From: Micromonospora sp. R77
GTDB taxonomy: Bacteria; Actinomycetota; Actinomycetes; Mycobacteriales; Micromonosporaceae
NCBI RefSeq assembly: GCF_022747945.1
Contig: NZ_JALDST010000001.1
Coordinates: 1,488,001-1,552,000, forward strand
Direction: 5' to 3'
Length of the DNA: 64,000 bases
Below the pieces are notes generated by a model. That model was given only the letters and a program-made list of their open reading frames with translations, was not told the DNA's origin and searched no databases. How positions within the stretch are numbered: the first letter of the stretch is position 1; each line of letters opens with the position of its first letter. A program made the position numbers and the translations under genes. Of the stretch, positions 36,133 through 45,969 are shown piece after piece.

Positions 36133-36290
36133 CGGTTCCACTCCTCCCGCGAGCCGCGGCCGTCGACGTCGCAGGAGGGTCCCCATCGGGTACGGGGTCA
36201 ACCTCGCCCGGATCGGGTGAGCCGGCACCCGGGCGGGCACGGCACGACGCCGGCCCCGAACCGGGTGCCGGCGTCGTGGTGGACGGGCGG

Positions 36291-36707
36291 TCAGTTGTTG
36301 GGTTCGTCGGCGCTGATGTCGGCCAGCACCGACTGGGGCTCCCGCTCGACCGCCAGGTCACCCATGGAGACCAGGCCGACCAGCCGGCCGTCGTCGATCA
36401 CCGGCAACCGGCGTACGGCGTACGTCCGCATCAGGTCGGCGGCGGCCACCGCGTCGTCGTACTGGCTCACCGTGATCACGTCACGGCTGGTTATCTGGTT
36501 GAGGGTGGTCGAGTCGGGATCCATGTTCTCGGCGACGCCCCGGACCGTGATGTCCCGGTCCGTGACGATGCCGACCACGTTGTCGCCGTCGGTCACCACC
36601 ACGTCGCCGATGGCGCTGTCGCGCATCTCCTGCGCCGCCGCGGTGAGCGTGTCGTTGCCGTCCATCGTCACCAACCGGGTCGTCATGAACTCTCCGACCG
36701 TTGTCAT
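36291..36707 (-). CDS. Two-CBS-domain protein
   Basis: The 138-residue protein is a tandem CBS pair (about 8-60 and 75-127), with DVVVTDGDNVVGIVTDRDIT and RRLPVIDDGRLVGLVSMGD. Such stand-alone CBS proteins sense adenine nucleotides. The downstream target is not obvious. ATG 36707 lacks a strong Shine-Dalgarno sequence. Confidence 0.88.
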   Translation of the reverse strand: MTTVGEFMTTRLVTMDGNDTLTAAAQEMRDSAIGDVVVTDGDNVVGIVTDRDITVRGVAENMDPDSTTLNQITSRDVITVSQYDDAVAAADLMRTYAVRRLPVIDDGRLVGLVSMGDLAVEREPQSVLADISADEPNN

Positions 36708-36779
36708 GGTGCTCCCCTCTCGGTGTCGGCAGGCGTGTCTACCCGCCGCCGCCGAGCGGTAACGCCGGCCGGCCGGGGC

Positions 36780-38339
<1,560 letters not shown>

Positions 38340-39695
38340 TCACACCGGTCGGCCGGCGTGGTCGACGACCTCGCCGAGACCGGCGGCGACGAGTTCGTCC
38401 CGGATGACCGCCGAGTCACCCTCGACGACCAGGGTGAGCGCGTGCGGGTGCAGGTGCGCCGCCGCCGCCGCGGAGACCTGGGCGACGTCCGCGGCGAGCA
38501 GCGACTCGCGCAGCCGGGCGTGGTAGTCGTCCGGCAGGTCGTGCACCACCAGCGTGGTCAGCGCGGAGGCGATCGCCCGAGGGCTCTGCAGCTCCACCGA
38601 GAGCTGCCCGGCCCGCCAGGAGCGGGCCACCGCCAGCTCGTCCTCGGTCACCCCGGTCGACTGGGTACGGGTGATCTCGCCGACCGCCTCGACCAGCGCC
38701 GGGGCGGTCACCGCGGTCTGCACCCCGGAGGCGACCGCGAACCGGCCGAACCGGCGGGACGAGGCGAAGTCGCCGCGGATGCCGTACGTGTAGCCGCGCA
38801 CCTCGCGGATCAGGTGGTTGAGCCGGGAGGTGAACGCGCCGCCCAGCACGGTGCCCGCGAGGGTCATCGGCACGTGGTCGGGGTGGGCGCGGTGCGGGGA
38901 CGGGTGTCCCAGCCGGAGCGTGGACTGCACCGACCCGGGCCGGTCCACCAGGATGATCCGCCGCCGGTCGTGCAGCGGCACCTCGATCGGGTCGCCCTTG
39001 GCGACCGGGCCGCCCCCGCTGCCGGCGAACGCCGCCGCGCCGAGCGCGTCCAGGTCGATCCGGTCGAGGTCGCCCGCGACGACCAGGGTGCCGGGGCGCA
39101 GGAACCACTCGGAGTGGAAGACCGTGACGTCCTCGACGTCCAGCCCGGCCACCGAGGCGGGATCGCCGTACATCGGGCGGCCCCAGCGGTTCTCGGCGCC
39201 GAAGAGGTCGGCCCGCAGCGCGGCGTCCGCCCGGGGGCCCGGGTTGGCCCAGTCCATCCGCAGCGCGGTCGCCTCGTCGTCGCGGACCCGGCGCACGTCC
39301 TCCGGGTCGAGCCGGGGCGTACGGACCGCCTCGGCGAGCAGTTCCACGGCGGCGCTCAGCCGCTCCACCGGCACCTGCACGCTGACCTGGAAGGAGTCCC
39401 AGTCCAGCGCGGTCACCAGCTCGGTGCCGAGCGCCTCGATCGCCAGCGCGTACGTGGTGGCGTCGCGCTGCGCGGTCCCCTCCTCCAGCGCCTTGGCCAG
39501 CACCCCGCCGAGGCCCTCCTTGCCGACCGGCTCGCGCCCGGCGCCGGCGTCGAGCAGCAGCAGCGCGACGGCGAGGTTCTGCCCGGGCAGGTGCGCGGCG
39601 ACGACCTGGCCACCGGCGACACCCCGGCGGACCACCTGCGGGAACCGGTACGGGCGGGCGGCACCCGGCCCGGGACGGTCGGTGATCAGCGTCAT
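38340..39695 (-). CDS. M16 family peptidase homologue without zinc motif
   Basis: The 451-residue protein has the M16 fold (MTLAGTVLGGAFTSRLNHLI, REVRGYTYGIRGDF) but lacks HxxEH. At that place it reads GKEGLGGVLAKALEEGT. It is likely the non-catalytic partner of the neighbouring peptidase, as in mitochondrial processing peptidase or PqqF/G-like pairs. ATG 39695 overlaps the stop of the catalytic gene as ATGA. Confidence 0.85.
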   Translation of the reverse strand: MTLITDRPGPGAARPYRFPQVVRRGVAGGQVVAAHLPGQNLAVALLLLDAGAGREPVGKEGLGGVLAKALEEGTAQRDATTYALAIEALGTELVTALDWDSFQVSVQVPVERLSAAVELLAEAVRTPRLDPEDVRRVRDDEATALRMDWANPGPRADAALRADLFGAENRWGRPMYGDPASVAGLDVEDVTVFHSEWFLRPGTLVVAGDLDRIDLDALGAAAFAGSGGGPVAKGDPIEVPLHDRRRIILVDRPGSVQSTLRLGHPSPHRAHPDHVPMTLAGTVLGGAFTSRLNHLIREVRGYTYGIRGDFASSRRFGRFAVASGVQTAVTAPALVEAVGEITRTQSTGVTEDELAVARSWRAGQLSVELQSPRAIASALTTLVVHDLPDDYHARLRESLLAADVAQVSAAAAAHLHPHALTLVVEGDSAVIRDELVAAGLGEVVDHAGRPV

Positions 39696-40984
39696 GCGGT
39701 CTCCTCGGGCAGGTAGGTCAGGGTGACCCGGTCGTCGGCGCCGAGCAGCTCGGCGGCCAGCTCGGCGATCTGCTCGGCGGTGACCGCCAGCCAGGCCGGC
39801 AGCCGCTCGCCGGCCTTCGCCGGGTCGCCGAACTGGGTGGCGTACCGGCCGAGGGTGTCGGCCCGGCCGTCCACCGTGGACATCTGTCGCCACCACGCGG
39901 TGCTCAGCAGCGCCTTGGCCCGGTCCAGCTCGGCGGCGGTCACCGGCACGGTGGCGAGCTCGTCGACCACGTCGGCCAGCCCGGCGGCGAGCCGCTCGGC
40001 GGTCACCCCGGGGCGGGCGGTGGCGGTGGCGATCAGCGGGGCCGGCGCGTGCGCCAGGTCCACCCCGTACGCCCCGACCAGGTCGGGCTGGGCGATCCGC
40101 TCGCCGTGCGCGAGGCGCTGGTAGAGGCGGCTGCCCCGGCCGCTGCCGAGCACGGTGGCCAGCACGGTGGCCACGTCGTACCCGGGGGTGCCGAAGGGGT
40201 GGGTGCGGTGCGCGACGTACACCCGGGGGGCGGGCACGTCGGCGGTGACCGTCTCGGCCACCGGCCGGCCGGTCCGCGCCACGGTACGCCCGTCCGGCGC
40301 ACCGGGGATCTCCGCGCGGGCCGGGACGGCGCCGAAGTACTTGTCGGCGAGGGCGAACACCTCGGCCGCCTCGGCGTCACCGACCACGGTGAGCACCGCG
40401 TTGTTCGGCGCGTAGTACGTGGTATGGAAGGACTGGAAGGTGGCCAGGTCGGCGGCGTTCAGGTCGGCCATCGACCCGATCGTCGCGTGGTGGTAGGGGT
40501 GCCCAGGCGGATAGAGCAGCGGGAGCAGCCGCAGCCACGCGTCACCGTAGGGCACGTTGTCGTAGCGCTGGCGGCGCTCGTTCTTGACCACCTCGCGCTG
40601 GTTGTCCAGGGTCTCCTGGGTCAGCGCCGGGACCAGGCCGCCCATCCGGTCGGCCTCCAGCCAGAGCGCCAGCTCCAGGTGTTCCGCCGGGACCGTCTCG
40701 AAGTAGTTCGTCCGGTCCGGGTTGGTGGTGGCGTTGAGCGAACCGCCGGAGCCCTGGATGAGCTTCATGTGCTCGGTCTTCGCGACGTTGACGGACCCCT
40801 CGAACATCAGGTGCTCGAAGAGGTGGGCGAAGCCGGTCTGTCCGTCCGGCTCGTGCCGGGAGCCCACGTCGTACCAGAGGTTCACGGCGACCGCCGGGGC
40901 GGTGCGGTCCTCGCTCACCACCACGCGCAGGCCGTTGTCCAGTCGGGTCGTCTCGATGGGCCAGGGGTAACCGCTGTCGGGCAT
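39692..40984 (-). CDS. M16 family zinc metallopeptidase
   Basis: A 430-residue M16B peptidase with the inverted zinc motif HLFEH (54-58) in QTGFAHLFEHLMFEGS and a third ligand Glu in the KNERRQRYDN segment about 75 residues later. It pairs with the zinc-less partner downstream. The substrate is an inference; these pairs often act on small peptides. The start ATG 40984 is at the edge of the operon. Confidence 0.92.
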   Translation of the reverse strand: MPDSGYPWPIETTRLDNGLRVVVSEDRTAPAVAVNLWYDVGSRHEPDGQTGFAHLFEHLMFEGSVNVAKTEHMKLIQGSGGSLNATTNPDRTNYFETVPAEHLELALWLEADRMGGLVPALTQETLDNQREVVKNERRQRYDNVPYGDAWLRLLPLLYPPGHPYHHATIGSMADLNAADLATFQSFHTTYYAPNNAVLTVVGDAEAAEVFALADKYFGAVPARAEIPGAPDGRTVARTGRPVAETVTADVPAPRVYVAHRTHPFGTPGYDVATVLATVLGSGRGSRLYQRLAHGERIAQPDLVGAYGVDLAHAPAPLIATATARPGVTAERLAAGLADVVDELATVPVTAAELDRAKALLSTAWWRQMSTVDGRADTLGRYATQFGDPAKAGERLPAWLAVTAEQIAELAAELLGADDRVTLTYLPEETA

Positions 40985-41065
40985 GGCACGACGCTATCCG
41001 ATCCCGAGGGCGGAAAGGTGACGAGCGGGAAGCATCGACGGCCCGCGTCGGGGTACTCGCGCAGC

Positions 41066-41788
41066 ATGCCCACCCCCGTGTCCTCCGCCGTCGAACGGGC
41101 CGCCGCCGCCCTGGCCCGCCGGCGGCACGCCCGGCTGCTGCACCCGGCCGGCCGCACCTTCTCCGCCGAGGTGATGATCTGGGGTACGCCCGGACCGCCG
41201 ACCGGTGTGCCGCTGCTCGACCTGCCGAGCCGCTGCCCGGCGACGGTGCGCCTGTCGAAGGGGGTGCCGACCCCGGGGAGCTGGCCGGACGTGCTGGGGC
41301 TGGGCGTGCGGCTGCACCGGGATCCGCAGCCGCCGGTGGACCTGCTGGTGTCGTCCAGCGGCGCCGCCCCGGTGCTGCGGAACCTGCCGCTGCCCCGGCG
41401 GGACTTCACCGGGACGTACTCCTCGATCATGTCGTTCCGGGCCGGCCGGCGGCGGCTCTTCCTGGCCGCGCTGGCGGACCCGGACTCGCCGGACCTGGGT
41501 CGCGGCCTGGCGGCGCTGTCGGCGGCGGCCGGCACCGGGGAGCCGCGGCTGGTGCTGGCGGTGGCCTCGGGGGTCGGGCCGTGGCGACCGTTCGGGCAGG
41601 TCTGCCTGGACGGGCGGCGCGACGCCCGGGCGGACGCCGCGCTGGCCTTCGACCCGATCGGCAACCTGCCGCCGGGGCTGCGGGCGGTGGGCCCGGTCGC
41701 GCGGCTGCGCGACCGGACCTACTCCGGTTCCCGCCGGGCCCGCGGTGCGTCGGCTCAGTCGGGCGGTTCGACGGGGTTCACGGTCTGA
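41066..41788 (+). CDS. Catalase-like fold protein, unknown function
   Basis: The 240-residue protein resembles the beta-barrel part of catalases: LLHPAGRTFSAEVMIWG, ATVRLSKGV, and WPDVLGLGVRLHRDP correspond to the haem-side motifs of the family. The catalytic His and the proximal Tyr region of true catalases are not seen. It may be one of the so-called phosphodiesterase-annotated actinobacterial proteins. The start is ATG 41066. Its 3' end overlaps the next gene by 34 bp. Confidence 0.55.
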   Translation: MPTPVSSAVERAAAALARRRHARLLHPAGRTFSAEVMIWGTPGPPTGVPLLDLPSRCPATVRLSKGVPTPGSWPDVLGLGVRLHRDPQPPVDLLVSSSGAAPVLRNLPLPRRDFTGTYSSIMSFRAGRRRLFLAALADPDSPDLGRGLAALSAAAGTGEPRLVLAVASGVGPWRPFGQVCLDGRRDARADAALAFDPIGNLPPGLRAVGPVARLRDRTYSGSRRARGASAQSGGSTGFTV

Positions 41789-41970
41789 TCGGACGTGCGG
41801 TGCTCCAGGACGGTGTCCGGCGCGGCGTTCCGGTCGGCCTCCCGCAGGTCCGACTCGGCGAGGATGGCCTCGGCCTGGGCCTCCGGGTCGTCACTGCCCA
41901 CCGCCGCCTCCTCGGGGAGCAGGTGGGCCCGGGACTCCACCCGGTCGGCGTCGTGCTGCTGTTCGGTCAT
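41755..41970 (-). CDS. Small acidic hypothetical protein
   Basis: A 71-residue, very acidic protein (EAAVGSDDPEAQAEAIL, PDTVLEH). It probably has no transmembrane part. It is translated from ATG 41970, which overlaps the stop of a putative upstream small ORF as ATGA. Its 3' end overlaps the convergent catalase-like gene by 34 bp. The function is unknown. Confidence 0.5.
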   Translation of the reverse strand: MTEQQHDADRVESRAHLLPEEAAVGSDDPEAQAEAILAESDLREADRNAAPDTVLEHRTSDQTVNPVEPPD

Positions 41971-42149
41971 GCCGGCCTGCATACCCCGGCGGCGGCTCGG
42001 CGGAACCGGCCGCGCGCCCGGCGGGCGATCCGCCGGTCGCGCTTTCCCAGGATCCGGTACGCCGGGAACATCGTCCGGTCGTGGTCGACGCGCACCCCGC
42101 CGGTACGCCCGGCGCGAGGCCGGCCGCGGTGCACCACCGAGCATCGCAT
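41967..42149 (-). CDS. Possible small basic protein upstream of the acidic gene
   Basis: A 60-residue Arg-rich ORF (FPAYRILGKRDRRIARRARG) starts at ATG 42149 without a Shine-Dalgarno sequence and ends in an ATGA overlap with the next gene. A shorter start inside it is possible. It may be a shadow of coding bias. Confidence 0.3.
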   Translation of the reverse strand: MRCSVVHRGRPRAGRTGGVRVDHDRTMFPAYRILGKRDRRIARRARGRFRRAAAGVCRPA

Positions 42150-42214
42150 CGGCGAAGGTGAACCTGCGGTACGGCCTGCCCGACGATGGAGTGAGGGCTG
42201 CCCGACCCGTCGGG

Positions 42215-42220
42215 TACGCT
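42215..42220 (+). promoter_or_regulatory. -10 box of the aroG leader
   Basis: TACGCT (42215-42220) would place the transcript start near 42227, at or just before the GTG of the leader peptide. The -35 is weak (TGAGGG, 42192-42197). Confidence 0.4.
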
Positions 42221-42227
42221 GGCTGAC

Positions 42228-42293
42228 GTGACGCGGTCGTATCGATGGTTTAGGCAGCCGGCTGGAGGAGCCGGTGACTTCACCATGAACTGA
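42228..42293 (+). CDS. Aromatic-amino-acid leader peptide upstream of DAHP synthase
   Basis: GTG 42228 begins a 21-codon peptide ending at TGA 42293: VTRSYRWFRQPAGGAGDFTM plus Asn. Tyr 5, Trp 7, Phe 8 and Phe 18 are the aromatic codons. It probably has no independent function. It lies before an intrinsic terminator and the first enzyme of aromatic synthesis, so ribosome stalling at these codons is the likely signal. No strong Shine-Dalgarno sequence precedes it; it may be leaderless. Confidence 0.7.
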   Translation: MTRSYRWFRQPAGGAGDFTMN

Positions 42294-42362
42294 CGTCACT
42301 CCTCTTCGAGCCGGCTGGGCAGGGCCTTGAGTCCCTGCCCTTTTGCGTACGAGCAGCCGGCT
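42256..42362 (+). promoter_or_regulatory. Attenuator region with three AGCCGGCT elements
   Basis: The self-complementary octamer AGCCGGCT occurs at 42256-42263 (inside the leader ORF), 42309-42316 (just before the terminator) and 42355-42362 (just after it). CGAGCCGGCT and AGCCGGCTCG pair across the terminator over 10 bp. GTGAC (42274-42278) can pair with GTCAC (42295-42299). The competing pairings are what an attenuator needs. Confidence 0.65.
42317..42344 (+). terminator. Intrinsic terminator before aroG
   Basis: GGGCAGGG (42317-42324) and CCCTGCCC (42333-42340) form a perfect 8-bp stem with an 8-nt loop, followed by TTTT. It lies 24 bp after the leader stop and about 70 bp before the aroG start. 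Confidence 0.85.
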
Positions 42363-42414
42363 CGAACCCCCGGGCGCCGGCACCGGGGGCACGGTCGGCG
42401 GAAGGAACCCCACC

Positions 42415-43500
42415 GTGACGACCCCGGATTCCCATCAGGTCATCGACCAACGGATCGACCGTGTCGTTCCGCTGACCACCCCGGCCCTGCTGCACCACCA
42501 CCTGCCCCTGGACGCCACGCTCACCGAGGCCGTGCTGGCCGGTCGACGCGCGGTCAGCCGGGTGCTGGACCGCGCGGACGACCGCCTGCTGGTGGTGGTC
42601 GGCCCGTGCTCGGTGCACGACCCGGCCGCCGCCCTGGAGTACGCGGGCCGGCTGCGCGAGGTGGCCGACCAACTCGCCGACGACCTGCTGGTGGTGATGC
42701 GGGTCTACTTCGAGAAGCCGCGCTCCACGGTGGGCTGGAAGGGCCTGATCAACGACCCGGGGCTGGACGGCTCGGGTGACGTCAACACCGGCCTGCGGAC
42801 CGCCCGCGCACTCCTGCTCGACGTGCTGCGCCTGGGCCTGCCGGTGGGGTGCGAGTTCCTCGACCCGATCACCCCGCAGTACATCGCCGACACCGTCGGC
42901 TGGGGCGCGATCGGCGCGCGGACCGTGGAGAGCCAGGTGCACCGGCAGCTCGCCTCCGGCCTGTCCATGCCGATCGGCATGAAGAACCGCCCCGACGGCA
43001 GCATCGACACGGCGGTGGACGCGATCCGGGCGGCCGGGGTGCCGCACGTCTTCCCCGGCATCGACTTCTCGGGCACCCCGGCGATCATGCACACCCGGGG
43101 CAACGCCGACGGTCACCTGGTGCTGCGCGGCGGGGGTGGCCGCCCGAACTACGACGCCCAGTCGGTGGCCGGGGCGTTGGACCTGCTGCGCGCGGCCGGG
43201 CTGCCGGAGCGGGTGGTGATCGACGCCAGCCACGCCAACAGCGGCAAGGACCACCGCAACCAGCCGAAGGTCGCGGCCGACGTGGCCGGGCAGCTCGCCG
43301 CCGGCCAGCGCGGCATCGTCGGCATCATGCTGGAGAGCTTCCTGCTCCCCGGCCGGCAGGACCTGGACCCGACCCGGGAGCTCGAGTACGGCCGCTCCGT
43401 CACCGACGCCTGCATCGGCTGGGACACCACCGCCGAGGTCCTCACCGACCTCGCCACCGCCGTCCGTACCCGCCGCGCCACCCTCCCCGCCCACGCCTGA
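42415..43500 (+). CDS. aroG: 3-deoxy-7-phosphoheptulonate synthase (DAHP synthase, class I)
   Basis: The 361-residue enzyme condenses PEP and erythrose 4-phosphate, the first step of chorismate synthesis. Motifs are VVVGPCSVHDP, MRVYFEKPRSTVGWKGL, GMKNRPDGS, GNADGHLVLRGG, DASHANSGKDH and GIMLESFLLPGRQ. GAAGGA lies 8 nt before GTG 42415. It is expressed from the leader at 42228 and is probably controlled by tyrosine, tryptophan or phenylalanine supply through attenuation. Confidence 0.95.
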   Translation: MTTPDSHQVIDQRIDRVVPLTTPALLHHHLPLDATLTEAVLAGRRAVSRVLDRADDRLLVVVGPCSVHDPAAALEYAGRLREVADQLADDLLVVMRVYFEKPRSTVGWKGLINDPGLDGSGDVNTGLRTARALLLDVLRLGLPVGCEFLDPITPQYIADTVGWGAIGARTVESQVHRQLASGLSMPIGMKNRPDGSIDTAVDAIRAAGVPHVFPGIDFSGTPAIMHTRGNADGHLVLRGGGGRPNYDAQSVAGALDLLRAAGLPERVVIDASHANSGKDHRNQPKVAADVAGQLAAGQRGIVGIMLESFLLPGRQDLDPTRELEYGRSVTDACIGWDTTAEVLTDLATAVRTRRATLPAHA

Positions 43501-43533
43501 CCCCCCTTCCCCCGGCCTCCCCCTCCCCCCTCG

Positions 43534-43602
43534 CTCCGGTGATCATGGAGTTGGCGGCAGTTTCGGAGATCCACGTCGCCGCCAACCTCATGATCACCGG
43601 AG
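43534..43602. repeat. Long palindrome between aroG and the next gene
   Basis: The arms 43534-43558 and 43578-43602 match in 23 of 25 positions (CTCCGGTGATCATG is shared perfectly), with a 19-nt loop. The AT-rich inner part stands out from the background. It probably acts as a terminator or is a family-wide intergenic repeat. Confidence 0.65.
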
Positions 43603-43658
43603 TGAGGCCGGGCGTGAGTGGGGGGTTTGACCGGTTCGGGGTCGGGTAGGCCAGGCCT

Positions 43659-43883
43659 GTGACCGATGACGTGGCTGTGCCGGAGGAGCCGGACACCCGG
43701 CGGCTCGACGACCTGCTCGACGACCTCTACCGCGGTCAGGAGCGGATCAGTCAGGCGGACATCTACCGCCGGGCGGTCGCCGCGGAGCTTCCCGCGGAGC
43801 TGCTCACCCGGATCGCCGCCCTTCCCCAGGGCGAGTACGCGGCGGACGAGGCGGCCGACCTGCTGGGCGGCACGGTCGCCTGA
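43659..43883 (+). CDS. Small hypothetical protein
   Basis: The 74-residue protein is acidic and helical (RLDDLLDDLYRG, AELPAELLTRIAALP). No family is named with certainty. The start is GTG 43659. The next gene follows on the same strand after 25 bp. Confidence 0.55.
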   Translation: MTDDVAVPEEPDTRRLDDLLDDLYRGQERISQADIYRRAVAAELPAELLTRIAALPQGEYAADEAADLLGGTVA

Positions 43884-43908
43884 GCCGGACGACGGAGAGG
43901 ACAGCCAG

Positions 43909-44127
43909 ATGACCGAACGCGACCAGGACCCGGCGCACCACGAACACCTCGAGGCGCTCGGCCAGCCCCCGGGTGGCCGGGACACGCTGCCCGAGCCGGA
44001 CTTCGCCAATGAGCACGACCGCACCGCCGTGGACCGCGACGTGGTCACCGGGGCCGACGAGGACGAGCGGGAGCCCGAGGCGTCGCGCGGCTGGGCCGGC
44101 GAGGACCACGGCACCACCCCCACCTGA
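43909..44127 (+). CDS. Small hydrophilic hypothetical protein
   Basis: The 72-residue protein is rich in Glu, Asp, His and Arg and predicted disordered (PEPDFANEHDRT, DADEREPEASRG-like stretches). GAGAGGA precedes ATG 43909. It is followed directly by a strong terminator. The function is unknown. Confidence 0.5.
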   Translation: MTERDQDPAHHEHLEALGQPPGGRDTLPEPDFANEHDRTAVDRDVVTGADEDEREPEASRGWAGEDHGTTPT

Positions 44128-44138
44128 CCGACGCACGG

Positions 44139-44172
44139 AAAAGGGGGCCGGCGCGGACGCCGGCCCCCTTTT
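44139..44172. terminator. Bidirectional intrinsic terminator
   Basis: AAAAGGGGGCCGGCG and CGCCGGCCCCCTTTT pair perfectly around CGGA. The T-run works on both strands, and convergent genes flank it. Confidence 0.88.
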
Positions 44173-44182
44173 CGCGTCGGGT

Positions 44183-44725
44183 TCACTTCTCGTCGTGGTG
44201 ACCGCCCTCGGCCGCCTGCTGGGCGACCGCGTAGCCCATCTGGAGGAAGTCGGACGCGGCCACGGCGGTGAGCGCGGTGGCCACCAGCCGGGTGAGCCGG
44301 GGCGCCAGCACCAGACCGCCGGTGAGGCCGGTGGCCACCCAGACCGCCAGGCAGAACGGGCAGCTGAGCAGCTCACCCACGGCGTGCCGGGTGGGGCTGC
44401 CCTGGTCGCGGACCTGCTCCATCACCTCGCCGCTGCCGATCGGGTGGTCGTAGCGGGTGAACGGGGCCCGCAGCGGGCTGGTGATCGCGTCCTTGGAGAG
44501 CAGCCGACTGAGCTTGTGGGTCGCGACGGAGAGCAGCACCACGTCGGCGGTGCTGGGCCGCTCGGGGACCGGTCGGCCGGTCGCCCGGACCAGGCCCACC
44601 AGCGACGCGGTCACCGTCGCGTAGGTGCCCATCGCGGCCAGGTAACCACCCAGCGGTCGGTACTCGTGCGGCGCGTACGCCTGGCGCAGCCGCGCCACCT
44701 TCTGTTTCAGGCCACCCTGGGTCAA
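44183..44725 (-). CDS. DUF1360 family membrane protein
   Basis: The 180-residue protein has several hydrophobic segments and the DUF1360 signature SCPFCLAVWVA with two Cys residues (about 120). It is likely an integral membrane protein of unknown role. The start is TTG 44725, preceded by GAGGAG. Confidence 0.75.
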   Translation of the reverse strand: MTQGGLKQKVARLRQAYAPHEYRPLGGYLAAMGTYATVTASLVGLVRATGRPVPERPSTADVVLLSVATHKLSRLLSKDAITSPLRAPFTRYDHPIGSGEVMEQVRDQGSPTRHAVGELLSCPFCLAVWVATGLTGGLVLAPRLTRLVATALTAVAASDFLQMGYAVAQQAAEGGHHDEK

Positions 44726-44756
44726 CCCGGTCTCCTCGGTTCGTCGCCGTTCCGGC

Positions 44757-45086
44757 TCAGCCGGCGGTCAGGTTGTCGGCCACCTCGCGGGCGAGGTTGG
44801 CCAGGGTCTCGTCGGCCAGCCCGTCGCCGTCCCCGCCGGCCAGGTCGAGCCGGACCCGGGCGCCACCGGCGTCGGCCGGCTGCACCTGGATCTCCGCCGA
44901 CCAGTCGGGCGCGGTGTCGCTGGCCCAGCGGGCCCGCATCTCGTCGGCGCTGGTCACCTCGGGGCGGGCGGCACCGTCCTGGCGCAGCGGCGCGGGGAGC
45001 CAGGCCGCCGCGCGGTCGGGGTCGGTGGCGGTGTTGAAGACCACCTCGGGCGGCGCCGACATGCCCCGTTCGGCGTGTGCGGCCAT
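44757..45086 (-). CDS. SRPBCC (START-like) family protein
   Basis: In 109 residues, GMSAPPEVVFNTATDPDRAA plus a LPAPLR loop and a C-terminal helix (ADETLANLAREVADNL) outline a small SRPBCC fold, which binds hydrophobic ligands. ATG 45086 overlaps the stop of the next gene upstream as ATGA. Confidence 0.65.
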   Translation of the reverse strand: MAAHAERGMSAPPEVVFNTATDPDRAAAWLPAPLRQDGAARPEVTSADEMRARWASDTAPDWSAEIQVQPADAGGARVRLDLAGGDGDGLADETLANLAREVADNLTAG

Positions 45087-45394
45087 CAGACGCCCCGCAG
45101 CCGGCTCGGGTCGACCTCGCGCCCCGGGTGCCGGGCGAGGTACTCGGTCTCCAGCTCGGCGGTGCGGCGCAGGTGGTTGGCGAGCGCGGAGTCGGCGGCG
45201 TGCCGCAGGGTGTCCAGCCGGGTGCGGTGCAGGCTCTGCATCTCGCGGATCAGGTCCTCGTCACCCAGCTCGGACGGGTCCACCCCGAGCAGCTCGCCGT
45301 CCGACGCGGTGGCGTCCTGCACGTGGTCACCGTTCCACTCGGGCATGCGCTGCTCCGGGCTGGCGTCGCCGGCCTGGCGTACTGATTCGGTCAT
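45086..45394 (-). CDS. Small DUF6158-like protein
   Basis: A 102-residue helical protein with GVDPSELGDEDLIREMQSLH and RTRLDTLRHAADSALANHLR, ending with the RHPGREVDPSRLRG motif. The pattern recalls DUF6158 small proteins. The start ATG 45394 follows GAGGGGG. It is translationally coupled to the SRPBCC gene by an ATGA overlap. Confidence 0.6.
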   Translation of the reverse strand: MTESVRQAGDASPEQRMPEWNGDHVQDATASDGELLGVDPSELGDEDLIREMQSLHRTRLDTLRHAADSALANHLRRTAELETEYLARHPGREVDPSRLRGV

Positions 45395-45525
45395 CGTCGC
45401 CCCCTCGTCTCGTTCGGGCTGGCGACTAGACGGATGCCCAGCCGGGGTGTCACCAAACCCCGGGCCGGCGCGACGACTACGACACCGCGTCGGAGACGGC
45501 GGCCCGTCCCGGTACCCTCGATGCC

Positions 45526-45944
45526 ATGAAGCGGCTCTGGACACCGGCGTGGATCGTGCGCCACGTGGCCATGGTCGTGCTGGTCGTGGGCTTCCTCGGG
45601 CTCGGTTGGTGGCAGGTCACCCGGGCCGCCGAGGGCAACGCGCTCAGTTTCGGTTACGCCATCGAGTGGCCGGTCTTCGCCGCCTTCGTGGTCTTCGTCT
45701 GGTGGCGTGAGGTGCGGCACGCGCTGCGTCGCCCGCCCGGGGCCGAGGCCCTCGTGCCCGCGCCGTCGGCGACCGCCGGCTCCGCGCCGGCCGCCGACTC
45801 CCCGGGGTACGCCGACCCGTGCGGGTCGCCCGCGCCGGTGTCCCCGGTGCCGGGCCGGAGGACGGCGAACTCGCCGAGTACAACCGATACCTGTCATGGT
45901 TGAACGCCAACCCGGGCGCCCGGCCCGGTGACTATCCCGGCTGA
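45526..45944 (+). CDS. Two-helix membrane protein, probable 1-nt frameshift
   Basis: The start [20 protein letters not shown] has two membrane helices (the second around [13 protein letters not shown]). In the first frame the product ends early with an odd tail. Another frame after 45808 gives [20 protein letters not shown] and a stop at 45944, the conserved C-terminus expected of this protein. A single missing G in the CCCCGGGG run restores it. Sequence error is the simplest reading. Confidence 0.65.
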
Positions 45945-45969
45945 GGCCGGCGCGGAAGGACGGACGACG

